A DNA stretch of 12,829 nucleotides from Prevotella sp. (GTDB taxonomy: Bacteria; Bacteroidota; Bacteroidia; Bacteroidales; Bacteroidaceae), in NCBI GenBank assembly GCA_022732315.1, contig JAIJUV010000065.1, forward strand, positions 1 through 12,829, in the 5' to 3' direction. Positions within the stretch are counted from its first letter, which is position 1. The number at the start of each line of letters is the position of its first letter. Under the pieces are notes generated by a model. That model had not been told where the DNA came from, searched no databases, and saw only the letters and a program-made list of their open reading frames with translations. Made by a program: the position numbers and the translations under genes. This document shows positions 1-5,946 of this stretch, one piece after another.

Positions 1-659
1 TGTCTCATTTTGATGAGAACATCAACGAGATGGTGAACAGGTTTTATCCTACGAGTAGTTTCATCGATTACAAGGCGGATGTGGAAGCACCATTGCCTAT
101 GATTTATCAGAGCGGTTATTTTACCATCAAAGACTGGAATATGGATACCGATTCCTATCTCCTGGATTTTCCGAATGATGAAGTGAGGAGCGGGTTTCTG
201 ACGTTGGTAGCTTCCAGTTATCTGAAACCATCGAAGTCAACGGATGCCTGGGTCATTCAGGTAGTAGATGTGATGTCGAAGGGAGATTGCCATCAGTTGG
301 AGAATCTGATGACTTCCTTCTTTGCCAGCATTCCTTATAACCAGCGTCGCAAGGATGACGAGCGTGAGAAGGAACGTTACTTCCAATATACCTTCTATCT
401 CGTATTGAGAATGATCAGCTGCTTCACGGTCTTCATCGAAAAGCAGCAAAGCGAAGGTAGGGTAGATTGCGTGGTTGAGACCCAGAACTATATCTACATC
501 TTCGAGTTCAAGCGTGATGGTTCGGCAGAGGAAGCCCTGAATCAGATAGAGGATATGGGTTACGCCAGGGAATATGCTGCAGATGGCAGAAAGATTTATC
601 AGATAGGCTGCAACTTCTCGTCGAAGACGGGAACCATTGATGGATGGAAAATGAAGTAG
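1..659 (+). CDS. AAA-like ATPase / PD-(D/E)XK nuclease family protein, C-terminal part
   Basis: This is the 3' end of a gene that begins before the window. The frame is open from base 3, through an internal ATG at 30, to the TAG at 657-659. The visible 209 residues after that ATG match the C-terminus of the large Bacteroidales family with an N-terminal AAA-ATPase-like domain and a C-terminal PD-(D/E)XK nuclease fold (the AAA-ATPase_like/DUF1703 type). The nuclease signature is visible: Gly-Arg-Val-Asp (Asp146, counted from the internal Met), then Glu150, then Phe-Glu-Phe-Lys (Glu159, Lys161), followed by the typical Ser-Ala-Glu-Glu-Ala-Leu-Asn-Gln-Ile helix. These proteins occur in many copies per genome and their cellular role is not settled. 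The Walker motifs would lie upstream and cannot be checked. The gene is separated from the signalling locus by 1.35 kb and is probably unrelated to it. Confidence 0.85.
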   Translation, partial: SHFDENINEMVNRFYPTSSFIDYKADVEAPLPMIYQSGYFTIKDWNMDTDSYLLDFPNDEVRSGFLTLVASSYLKPSKSTDAWVIQVVDVMSKGDCHQLENLMTSFFASIPYNQRRKDDEREKERYFQYTFYLVLRMISCFTVFIEKQQSEGRVDCVVETQNYIYIFEFKRDGSAEEALNQIEDMGYAREYAADGRKIYQIGCNFSSKTGTIDGWKMK

Positions 660-860
660 ATAATTTGCAAGAATTCCCCGAAGATGTAGTGATGTGGCTT
701 TGTTAAGAATGAATCTTCTTTACATTAGCTTGCCTGAGATTCTCGTATTTCCAGACGCGTATTATTTCTTTGAGAATATTGTAAATATGAAGGAAATAGG
801 AAATGTATTGATAATCAGATGCTTGTGATTTCTTGACAAGATGGTGGCGATGAGGAAAAT

Positions 861-970
861 CTATAGTTGTACGATTATAACCCCTATAGTTGTACAATCA
901 TAACTCTATAGTCGTACAACCATAGCATGTATAGTCGTACAACTGTAACTTTATAGTCGTACAACTATAG
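861..970. repeat. Five tandem near-palindromic repeats, period about 22.5 bases
   Basis: Units start near 861, 884, 906, 929 and 951, so the spacing alternates 23, 22, 23, 22. The consensus is yTATAGTyGTACAAyyATAr, with dyad symmetry centred on GTAC. The fully symmetric form would be CTATAGTTGTACAACTATAG, and unit 5 differs from it at only two positions. Most differences between units are C/T changes on this strand, which keep G-U pairing possible in one RNA orientation. The array could be a protein-binding array, a set of RNA hairpins, or an iteron-like element. No replication gene is nearby. Confidence 0.85.
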
Positions 971-1094
971 GTCTTATTCTTAATAGAGAGCAGAAAACGG
1001 GGATTTCCAGCCTTTCAAATCCCTCGTTTTTGTCGCTAGATTCCAAACTTGTAAGTATATGAATTTTGAGTATAAATATTGACGGGAGGTTGGG

Positions 1095-1159
1095 TATTCT
1101 CCTTTCACACTTAATAAGTTGATTAGCTGAGATGAAGATTAGGTTGTGAAAGGAGAATA
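1095..1159. repeat. Perfect 15-base inverted repeat with 35-base loop
   Basis: TATTCTCCTTTCACA at 1095-1109 is the exact reverse complement of TGTGAAAGGAGAATA at 1145-1159. The 35-base spacer is AT-rich. No T-run follows, so it is not a standard terminator. It may be a cruciform or hairpin site, or the remnant of a small mobile element. Confidence 0.6.
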
Positions 1160-1247
1160 GAAACAAGGAAACCAAGCGTAAAGTCTAGCATCCGTTTTGT
1201 CATTTGGTACATTCAGAATGGCATTTCATACAAGACAAGTTTGGATA

Positions 1248-1279
1248 TTTGGCGGATTGAAATAATCTTCTTACTTTTG
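1248..1279 (+). promoter_or_regulatory. Bacteroidales-type promoter, copy 1
   Basis: TTTG (in TTTGGCGG, 1248-1255) lies 20 bases before TACTTTTG (1272-1279). This matches the Bacteroidetes -33 TTTG and -7 TAnnTTTG consensus. No convincing gene follows. The first ATG (1290) opens only about 13 codons. Confidence 0.5.
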
Positions 1280-1654
1280 CACTTGTAATCGGGAAGCGAT
1301 GGAAAAGAAAGAATCGTGGAACGTGGAAAATGAAGTATAATCCTTTTAATATATAATAAGGTATGAAGAAGGTAATCCTTTGGATAGTTTGTTGAGAACA
1401 CATGCACTCGTTAGCAAGGTGGTTAGAAACCTAGACGGAGAGGTTGTAGCCAATAATTTTGAGTGGAAGGCGAACACGGCGCCTTTCGGTAAAGTGTACT
1501 TTAATTTGTAAAGCCGTTTAAGGATATAGGCATTGAGGTTGTCATGGATTGGAAATGTGGAAGCATTGTCTTTTTCAGCAGTGGCAAACTTCAATGCCTT
1601 TTTGTTGGAAATTTCATAAAAGTAAGCCTGTTGGAAGAAATAATAGAGGAAAAG

Positions 1655-1686
1655 TTTGGCGGTATCAAAAAGATTTCTTACTTTTG
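1655..1686 (+). promoter_or_regulatory. Bacteroidales-type promoter, copy 2
   Basis: TTTGGCGG at 1655-1662 and TACTTTTG at 1679-1686 have the same 20-base spacing as copy 1 at 1248. The flanks are also similar, with a CTTACTTTTGCA core and then a GGAAAAGAA stretch. A transcript from here would run through a 29-codon ORF (1723-1812) to the hairpin and T-run at 1876-1956, giving an RNA of roughly 265 bases. Confidence 0.5.
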
Positions 1687-1875
1687 CAATAGAGTTTGAG
1701 TGAACGGAAAAGAACGGGCACGATGAAGGCTCTAGTGAATGAGCGTATTGAACGTTATCTTGCGATAGAAATGTGGAAGTTTCAAAGTCTGCTAACGATA
1801 AATAGGCAATGATGCTCACGTCTAAGGATTATTGTATCTTTTTCTCTATGGAAGAAGATGTTAATATACTCTATG

Positions 1876-1956
1876 GCGTGGGCTATTGCATTATTACTTG
1901 CTGACGGGTCCTTCCACAACCTCTATCCGGTAATAAGCAATAGTCCCACGCTTTTT
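1876..1956 (+). terminator. Long hairpin with T-run, terminator or attenuator
   Basis: The left arm is 1876-1897 and the right arm 1930-1951. They pair over 21 base pairs in three blocks of seven, broken by one single-base bulge on each side, with a 32-base loop. Five T follow at 1952-1956. This is a terminator-like structure about 55 bases before the LytTR gene. It could end a small RNA started at the 1655 promoter or limit read-through into the operon. The stem and loop are longer than in a typical intrinsic terminator, so a mobile-repeat origin is also possible. Confidence 0.6.
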
Positions 1957-1957
1957 C

Positions 1958-1989
1958 ATTGAAAACTTAATGACCGATAGCTACTTCTG
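1958..1989 (+). promoter_or_regulatory. Possible promoter of the signalling operon
   Basis: ATTG (1958-1961) lies 20 bases before TACTTCTG (1982-1989). Each box has one mismatch to the Bacteroidetes TTTG / TAnnTTTG consensus, with the right spacing. Transcription would begin a few bases before the LytTR start at 2010. This is the best candidate between the hairpin and the gene, but it is weaker than the other promoters here. Confidence 0.35.
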
Positions 1990-2009
1990 GGAACAAGTCA
2001 GCGATGTAA

Positions 2010-2381
2010 ATGGCAAATATGGATAGTCAATTTATCGTATTCAATACAAAGACGGAACTCTTAAGATTAGATGTTTCCAAAATTGTTTATTTCGAAGGAG
2101 ATGGCAATTATACACAGATTGTTACTATTAACAAGCTGAAGGCTGTTGTTTGTCTGAATTTGACTCAGATGGAGAAGTATTTGGCCGAGCATCTTGTAGA
2201 TTGCAAGAGTATTTTTATGCGAGTGGGTAAGCGCTTTATCATCAACACTGGCTACATCTATCAGGTCAATACGCAAAAGCAACAGTTGATATTATCCGAT
2301 TATGAGCATTTTGCTTTTGCTTTAGGTATTTCTAAGGAAGCTTTGAAGCAAATGAAGGATTTACTCATAACTAAAAAATAA
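2010..2381 (+). CDS. Stand-alone LytTR DNA-binding protein
   Basis: A 123-residue protein made almost entirely of one LytTR DNA-binding domain. The family hallmarks are visible: Ile25-Val-Tyr-Phe-Glu29 followed by Gly32-Asn-Tyr34 early in the domain, and Phe69-Met-Arg-Val-Gly-Lys-Arg-Phe-Ile-Ile-Asn79 in the part matching the usual RvHrSylVN motif. No response-regulator receiver and no membrane segment are present, so it cannot take a two-component phosphate signal by itself. It is the first gene of the run and lies 21 bases before the FHA/zinc-ribbon gene, so it is a likely transcription factor for this locus, perhaps controlled by the kinases and FHA proteins (inference). ATG 2010 is used; ATG 2019 is an alternative. 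No clear Shine-Dalgarno sequence is seen, as is usual in this group. Confidence 0.85.
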   Translation: MANMDSQFIVFNTKTELLRLDVSKIVYFEGDGNYTQIVTINKLKAVVCLNLTQMEKYLAEHLVDCKSIFMRVGKRFIINTGYIYQVNTQKQQLILSDYEHFAFALGISKEALKQMKDLLITKK

Positions 2382-2402
2382 ACTAATCAAGCAAAGAATT
2401 TT

Positions 2403-3092
2403 ATGGAATTAATCATTGGACGTGATGCTAGTACATCTCAATTGAGAATAACGATGGGGCAGCAATCCAAGACTTTTGGGGTTGCTGGAAGTGTTCCTAT
2501 GACTGTGAGCCGTCAACACTGTAGTTTGACCATTAATCCTGATGGTTCTTATAGAATTACGAATCTAAAACCTCAGAACGTTACTTTTGTCAATGGAGTG
2601 GAAATAATGGCAAAGACTATCATGGAAAAGGATAAAATAGAACTTGGTTCAAGCAAATTTTTGGTTAGTTGGGATTGGATAAAGAGTTTTGTTCCTCAAA
2701 TGGTAGATTTTCGTCCATTGCAGCGTGTTTGGGAAGAATATGATGAACATAAACTTGATCAGCAAATTGCTGACCGCAAGTTTAATTCTCTTCGTGGCAT
2801 TACTGGTTTGATTACTATGGGAGCCATCGCTTTGAGTATCATTTTCCCAGAATTTAGAGAGACTCCTCTTTATATAGGTTTGTATCTCTTAGGTATTTTG
2901 ATTTCTGTAGGCTTTACTGTAAAAGCATATAAGGATTCTTCTAAAGGACCGTTAAGGCAGAAGCAGTTGACTGAAGAGTTTCAGCAGCATTATGTTTGTC
3001 CTCATTGTCATCACTTTCTGGGCTTTCTGTCTTATGGAGTTTTAATGCAGAATGAGGCTTGTCCTTATTGCAAGGCTAAAATCAAAAAGTGA
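2403..3092 (+). CDS. FHA domain membrane protein with C-terminal zinc ribbon
   Basis: A 229-residue protein in three parts. Residues 1-90 form a forkhead-associated (FHA) phosphothreonine-binding domain, with Gly-Arg at 6-7, Ser36-Arg-x-His39 and Val-Asn64-Gly65, the residues that contact phosphothreonine in this family. Two hydrophobic segments follow (about 131-149 and 155-175) and probably form a membrane hairpin, leaving both ends in the cytoplasm. The C-terminal 35 residues carry Cys199-x-x-Cys202 and Cys220-x-x-Cys223, a zinc ribbon. The protein would bring phosphorylated partners to the inner membrane. The candidate ligands are the Thr-x-Tyr-hydrophobic sites in the neighbouring proteins (inference). 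The next gene has its own promoter, so the LytTR and FHA genes may also be expressed as a pair. Confidence 0.85.
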   Translation: MELIIGRDASTSQLRITMGQQSKTFGVAGSVPMTVSRQHCSLTINPDGSYRITNLKPQNVTFVNGVEIMAKTIMEKDKIELGSSKFLVSWDWIKSFVPQMVDFRPLQRVWEEYDEHKLDQQIADRKFNSLRGITGLITMGAIALSIIFPEFRETPLYIGLYLLGILISVGFTVKAYKDSSKGPLRQKQLTEEFQQHYVCPHCHHFLGFLSYGVLMQNEACPYCKAKIKK

Positions 3093-3106
3093 TTTTGTAC
3101 AATAGA

Positions 3107-3147
3107 AGATAGGTTTTGTGTAATGAGCACAGAATTAGCACCTATCT
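3107..3147 (+). terminator. Weak hairpin after the FHA gene
   Basis: AGATAGGT (3107-3114) pairs perfectly with ACCTATCT (3140-3147) around a 25-base loop that has a further TGTG/CACA pairing. The downstream sequence is AT-rich without a clean T-run. It may be a partial terminator or an attenuator ahead of the internal promoter. Confidence 0.25.
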
Positions 3148-3161
3148 ATTTATTATTTCAC

Positions 3162-3169
3162 TATATTTG
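3162..3169 (+). promoter_or_regulatory. Internal promoter -7 box before the acidic membrane protein
   Basis: TATATTTG followed by CACC matches TAnnTTTG and the usual downstream C. It sits 22 bases before ATG 3192. No good TTTG lies at the expected upstream distance. Its position inside the frame that opens at ATG 3123 argues that the gene starts at 3192 or 3198 instead. Confidence 0.5.
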
Positions 3170-3191
3170 CACCAGTTATAATTTTAAAAGT

Positions 3192-4145
3192 ATGATTATG
3201 GCACAGAATGAAGAAACATTGTATTTCGATAATACACATCCTGAAGTAAGACAGGAAAATAAAGATAAAACTCAGAACGCTGCTGATAAGGCAACTTGGA
3301 AGAAAGTAGCGGTAGGTGGTGCTGCTGGTATCTTGTTAGGTGCAAGTGCTATGTATGCCACAGACACCTTTGCTGCAGGTACGGAAGAAGCTCCCGATAC
3401 AAAACCGGAAGGGGAGAATCCATCGCAAGATGCTGCTGCAGCTAATGATAATGCCTCTATCAAGGTAGCTGAGAGTCATGATGAGCAGAGCTTTAAGGAG
3501 GCATTCGATGCCGCTAGAGCCGAAGTTGGTCCTGGTGGCGCTTTCCATTGGCATGGCAATATCTATAGTACTTATACCGAGGACGAGTGGAACAACATGA
3601 CAGATACAGAAAAAAACGACTATGCTGAGGCCGTAAAGCCAGAAGTACGTGCTGAAGAAATGAATGCTGCTCCTCGTCAAACTGAAGATGTTGCTGTGGT
3701 ATCTCATTCTTCTCATGCAGACCAGGATGTATCTGTTGCTCACAATGATGCAAATTTGCATCAGGCAAGTGATGTGCAGGTGGCTGATGACCAAAATACA
3801 GATGTTCATTTGGTTAATGCGGGTGAAGTTCAGCTTGCTGATGGCTCCATGGCTACAGTGGGTGTCTTCGACGTGGATGGTCAGGAAGTGAGTGTGGTAG
3901 ATTTTGATCAGGATGGAAATCCTGATGTTGCGATTTGTGATGCCAATGGCAATGGAAGTATTGACGTTGGTGAAGCAGTTGATTTGCATACAGGACAAGT
4001 GATTACTCCAAGTGGTAGTGATTTTGCTGATGCCGGAGTTGATGATTCTGTTGATCCAAATCTCCAAACCGCATCCTTGGAGAATCCAGATGTAGCTCCT
4101 GATATGCCAGACTATATGTCTGATGCTGATATTCAGATGGCATAA
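3192..4145 (+). CDS. Acidic single-pass membrane protein with EF-hand-like loops
   Basis: The 317-residue protein starts at ATG 3192; ATG 3198 is equally possible. The frame extends up to ATG 3123, but that start lies ahead of the TATATTTG promoter box. A cytoplasmic tail of about 37 residues carries Glu-Glu-Thr9-Leu-Tyr-Phe, one of the recurring Thr-x-Tyr-hydrophobic sites. A glycine/alanine-rich membrane segment follows (about 39-58), preceded by Lys-Lys. The remaining 250 residues, presumably periplasmic, are very rich in Asp, Glu, Ala and Val. Residues 237-245 (Asp-Phe-Asp-Gln-Asp-Gly) and the full 12-residue loop 250-261, with Asp250, Asn252, Asn254, Ile257, Asp258 and Glu261, look like EF-hand calcium sites. 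A region near residues 100-145, rich in Trp, His and Tyr, looks like a small conserved domain. I do not recognise a named family. A calcium-dependent scaffold or sensor is an inference. Confidence 0.75.
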   Translation: MIMAQNEETLYFDNTHPEVRQENKDKTQNAADKATWKKVAVGGAAGILLGASAMYATDTFAAGTEEAPDTKPEGENPSQDAAAANDNASIKVAESHDEQSFKEAFDAARAEVGPGGAFHWHGNIYSTYTEDEWNNMTDTEKNDYAEAVKPEVRAEEMNAAPRQTEDVAVVSHSSHADQDVSVAHNDANLHQASDVQVADDQNTDVHLVNAGEVQLADGSMATVGVFDVDGQEVSVVDFDQDGNPDVAICDANGNGSIDVGEAVDLHTGQVITPSGSDFADAGVDDSVDPNLQTASLENPDVAPDMPDYMSDADIQMA

Positions 4146-4161
4146 ACATTGATTAAAATAG

Positions 4162-4782
4162 ATGGTAGCAATGGAAATTAAAAGAATCAAATGTCTGAGT
4201 TGCGGTGTGTTGCTTGATGTGAGAAATTCTCAAAACGAAGCGGTAAAGATGATTACTTGTCCTCAATGTAAAGCTCAGTTGAGAGTGATGTTCTCACAGC
4301 AACATGCTGCAACTCCGCAATCTTTTGGGGAAACAGAATGTGTTGGTAATAGTAATGGTGAGACTCAGTATGTGAATCGAGATAATGGAGAAACTCGTTA
4401 CGTGGGGCATTTCTCTTCTCCTTCTCAATCTGATGACACGATTCTTGCCGACATGAAAGAAGAAGTTACCCCCGGTTATTTGCTCTATGGTGGTCAGAAG
4501 TATCCGTTAGGGATCGGTAGTAATGTAATAGGTCGCAAGGCTACTACTTCGCAGGCAACTGTACAGATTGCTACTGATGATAGATATATGAGTCGTCAGC
4601 ATCTTGCCATCCAGGTATGTAAGGTTTCTACGGGCAATGTTAGGGTTGTGGTATCAAACTACCATAATAAAAATGCCAGTTATGTGAATGGACAATTATT
4701 GAACGAGGGTGACCAGCTCATATTGTCAGAAGGAAGTATCATCAAGATGGGTAACACTACCGTTGTTTATCATCAAAAATAA
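4162..4782 (+). CDS. Zinc ribbon-FHA protein with triple GETxxV motif
   Basis: A 206-residue soluble protein. An N-terminal zinc ribbon has Cys11-x-x-Cys14 and Cys33-x-x-Cys36. A flexible linker (about 45-100) holds three copies of Gly-Glu-Thr-x-(Cys/Tyr)-Val, with the threonines at 58, 68 and 78, exactly ten residues apart, then Asp-Asp-Thr93-Ile-Leu. The C-terminal part (about 104-204) is an FHA domain with Gly124-Arg125, Ser144-Arg-x-His147 and Val-Asn176-Gly177. FHA proteins phosphorylated on an N-terminal threonine and then bound by their own FHA domain are known (GarA/OdhI type), and this arrangement would allow the same switch, or chains of molecules (inference). It starts 16 bases after the acidic protein and ends 8 bases before the phosphatase. 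ATG 4171 is an alternative start. Confidence 0.85.
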   Translation: MVAMEIKRIKCLSCGVLLDVRNSQNEAVKMITCPQCKAQLRVMFSQQHAATPQSFGETECVGNSNGETQYVNRDNGETRYVGHFSSPSQSDDTILADMKEEVTPGYLLYGGQKYPLGIGSNVIGRKATTSQATVQIATDDRYMSRQHLAIQVCKVSTGNVRVVVSNYHNKNASYVNGQLLNEGDQLILSEGSIIKMGNTTVVYHQK

Positions 4783-4790
4783 AGCTAACA

Positions 4791-5933
4791 ATGAGAATCA
4801 AGATATATCAGCCTTTAGCTATCCATGAGTTGGGTAAGAGGGCGAATCAGGAAGATTGCATCTATCCAATAGAGGGCAAAGCAACGGAGAATGACCGCTT
4901 GTTCTTGCTCTGTGATGGTATGGGTGGACATGAGCATGGCGAGGTGGCAAGCCAAAGTATTTGCAAAAGTCTTTCTTCGTTTTTGTTGCAGCATGCAGTT
5001 GCTTCCGAAGGCTTGGAAGATAAGTTGCTATCTGATGCGTTGGCGTATGCCTACGAAGAACTGGATAAACTGGCTATTGCGGGAGATACCCGACAGATGG
5101 GAACAACTTTAACTTTGTTGTATTTTCACGGTAATGGATGTACGGCAGCCCATATTGGAGATAGTAGAATATACCATCTCCGCCCATCTTCGCATACCAT
5201 ATTATATAAGAGTCGTGACCATTCCCTGGTGTATGATCTTTATCAGGCTGGTGAGTTGACCTATGAGGAGATGAAGACATTTCCACAGAAAAATGTCATT
5301 ACCCGTGCGATGATTGCTGGAGATAGAAGTCATCCAAAACCAGATGTTATCCATATTTCTGATATTCAGCCAGGTGATTACTTCTATATTTGTTCTGATG
5401 GCATGTTGGAACAGATGGAGGATGAGGAACTGTTGGATGTCTTCTCTGCGAATGTGCGTGATGAAGAAAAGCGACAGATGCTGATTTCTGAAACATCAGA
5501 CAATAAAGATAATCATTCAGCTTATATAGTACACATCAAAGAGGTGAGTCATGACGAGGCTGATGTGAGTCTTGTAAATGAAGAGCCTACGTCTAAATGC
5601 AATGCTTTGAATATCAAGTCTGATGTGGAAGAGGTGACTGCTTCTCCTGATGTTGAAATCGTTAAGCCTGCTGGTACACCACCGCCTGTTCCTGATAGTG
5701 TGATTGTTGCGATGGAGAATAAGCAGAAAAGAAAGAAACTCCTGTTTGTTGCTTTCATGGCAATAGTGGTGTTGGCTGTTGTAGGAATGTTTGGATATGG
5801 CTACTATAGCAAGCATAAAGCAGAGGCTGCTTTGCTTGATTCTCTTCATGAAGATTCTATGATGACCGTGAAAGAGTTTAATAGCCAGCAAGAGTCAAAG
5901 ACAGATACAACAAAACCAGATTCAATAAAGTAA
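4791..5933 (+). CDS. PP2C-family Ser/Thr protein phosphatase, membrane anchored
   Basis: A 380-residue metal-dependent phosphatase that would remove phosphate from Ser/Thr on targets of the two kinases. The PP2C motifs are complete: Arg17-Ala-Asn-Gln-Glu-Asp22, Asp42-Gly-Met-Gly-Gly46, the Gly-Thr-Thr near 104, Gly123-Asp-Ser-Arg126, Ser202-Asp-Gly204 and Asp240-Asn241, so it should be active. The catalytic domain covers about 1-255. A proline-containing linker and basic stretch follow, then one membrane segment (about 317-338) and a short polar tail of about 40 residues outside. Most bacterial PP2C partners of Hanks kinases are soluble, so the anchor is notable. It places the phosphatase at the inner membrane beside the first kinase and the membrane FHA protein. 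It is 8 bases from the gene before and 13 from the kinase after. Confidence 0.95.
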   Translation: MRIKIYQPLAIHELGKRANQEDCIYPIEGKATENDRLFLLCDGMGGHEHGEVASQSICKSLSSFLLQHAVASEGLEDKLLSDALAYAYEELDKLAIAGDTRQMGTTLTLLYFHGNGCTAAHIGDSRIYHLRPSSHTILYKSRDHSLVYDLYQAGELTYEEMKTFPQKNVITRAMIAGDRSHPKPDVIHISDIQPGDYFYICSDGMLEQMEDEELLDVFSANVRDEEKRQMLISETSDNKDNHSAYIVHIKEVSHDEADVSLVNEEPTSKCNALNIKSDVEEVTASPDVEIVKPAGTPPPVPDSVIVAMENKQKRKKLLFVAFMAIVVLAVVGMFGYGYYSKHKAEAALLDSLHEDSMMTVKEFNSQQESKTDTTKPDSIK

Positions 5934-5946
5934 GATACAATAAAAA

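Larger units (their letters stand above)
660..2009. other. Long intergenic region without a convincing gene
   Basis: No open frame here looks like a protein. The longest candidates lie on the minus strand (for example 1346-1819), have Ser/Leu/Phe-rich composition, and oppose promoter-like sites on the plus strand. The region holds a palindromic repeat array (861-970), a 15-base perfect inverted repeat (1095-1159), two copies of a promoter module (1248-1279 and 1655-1686), a start-less plus-strand open stretch (1371-1511, ending TAA), a 29-codon ORF after the second promoter copy (1723-1812), and a long hairpin followed by five T (1876-1956). Bases 660-860 and 971-1090 show nothing I can name. 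The region looks like decayed or non-coding DNA between two transcription units. Confidence 0.6.

Noticed and set aside
861..970. CRISPR array
   Set aside because: The units are nearly adjacent with a 22.5-base period. There are no unique spacers of about 30 bases and no cas genes in the window.
1095..1159. Invertible promoter (phase-variation switch)
   Set aside because: The 35-base spacer is much shorter than known Bacteroidales invertible promoters and holds no promoter consensus, and no invertase gene is near.
1346..1819. 157-codon minus-strand frame as a gene
   Set aside because: It opposes the second promoter module and the decayed plus-strand stretches, has Ser/Leu/Phe-rich composition typical of an antisense frame, and shows no domain or promoter of its own.
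3123..3191. Longer start (ATG 3123) for the acidic protein
   Set aside because: The extra 23 codons contain the TATATTTG promoter box and the hairpin arm. ATG 3192 or 3198 gives a sensible N-terminus.
3336..4190. 284-codon minus-strand frame
   Set aside because: It is the complement of the Asp/Gly/Ala-rich acidic protein. Its Ile/His/Cys/Met-rich composition is what an antisense frame of such a gene gives.
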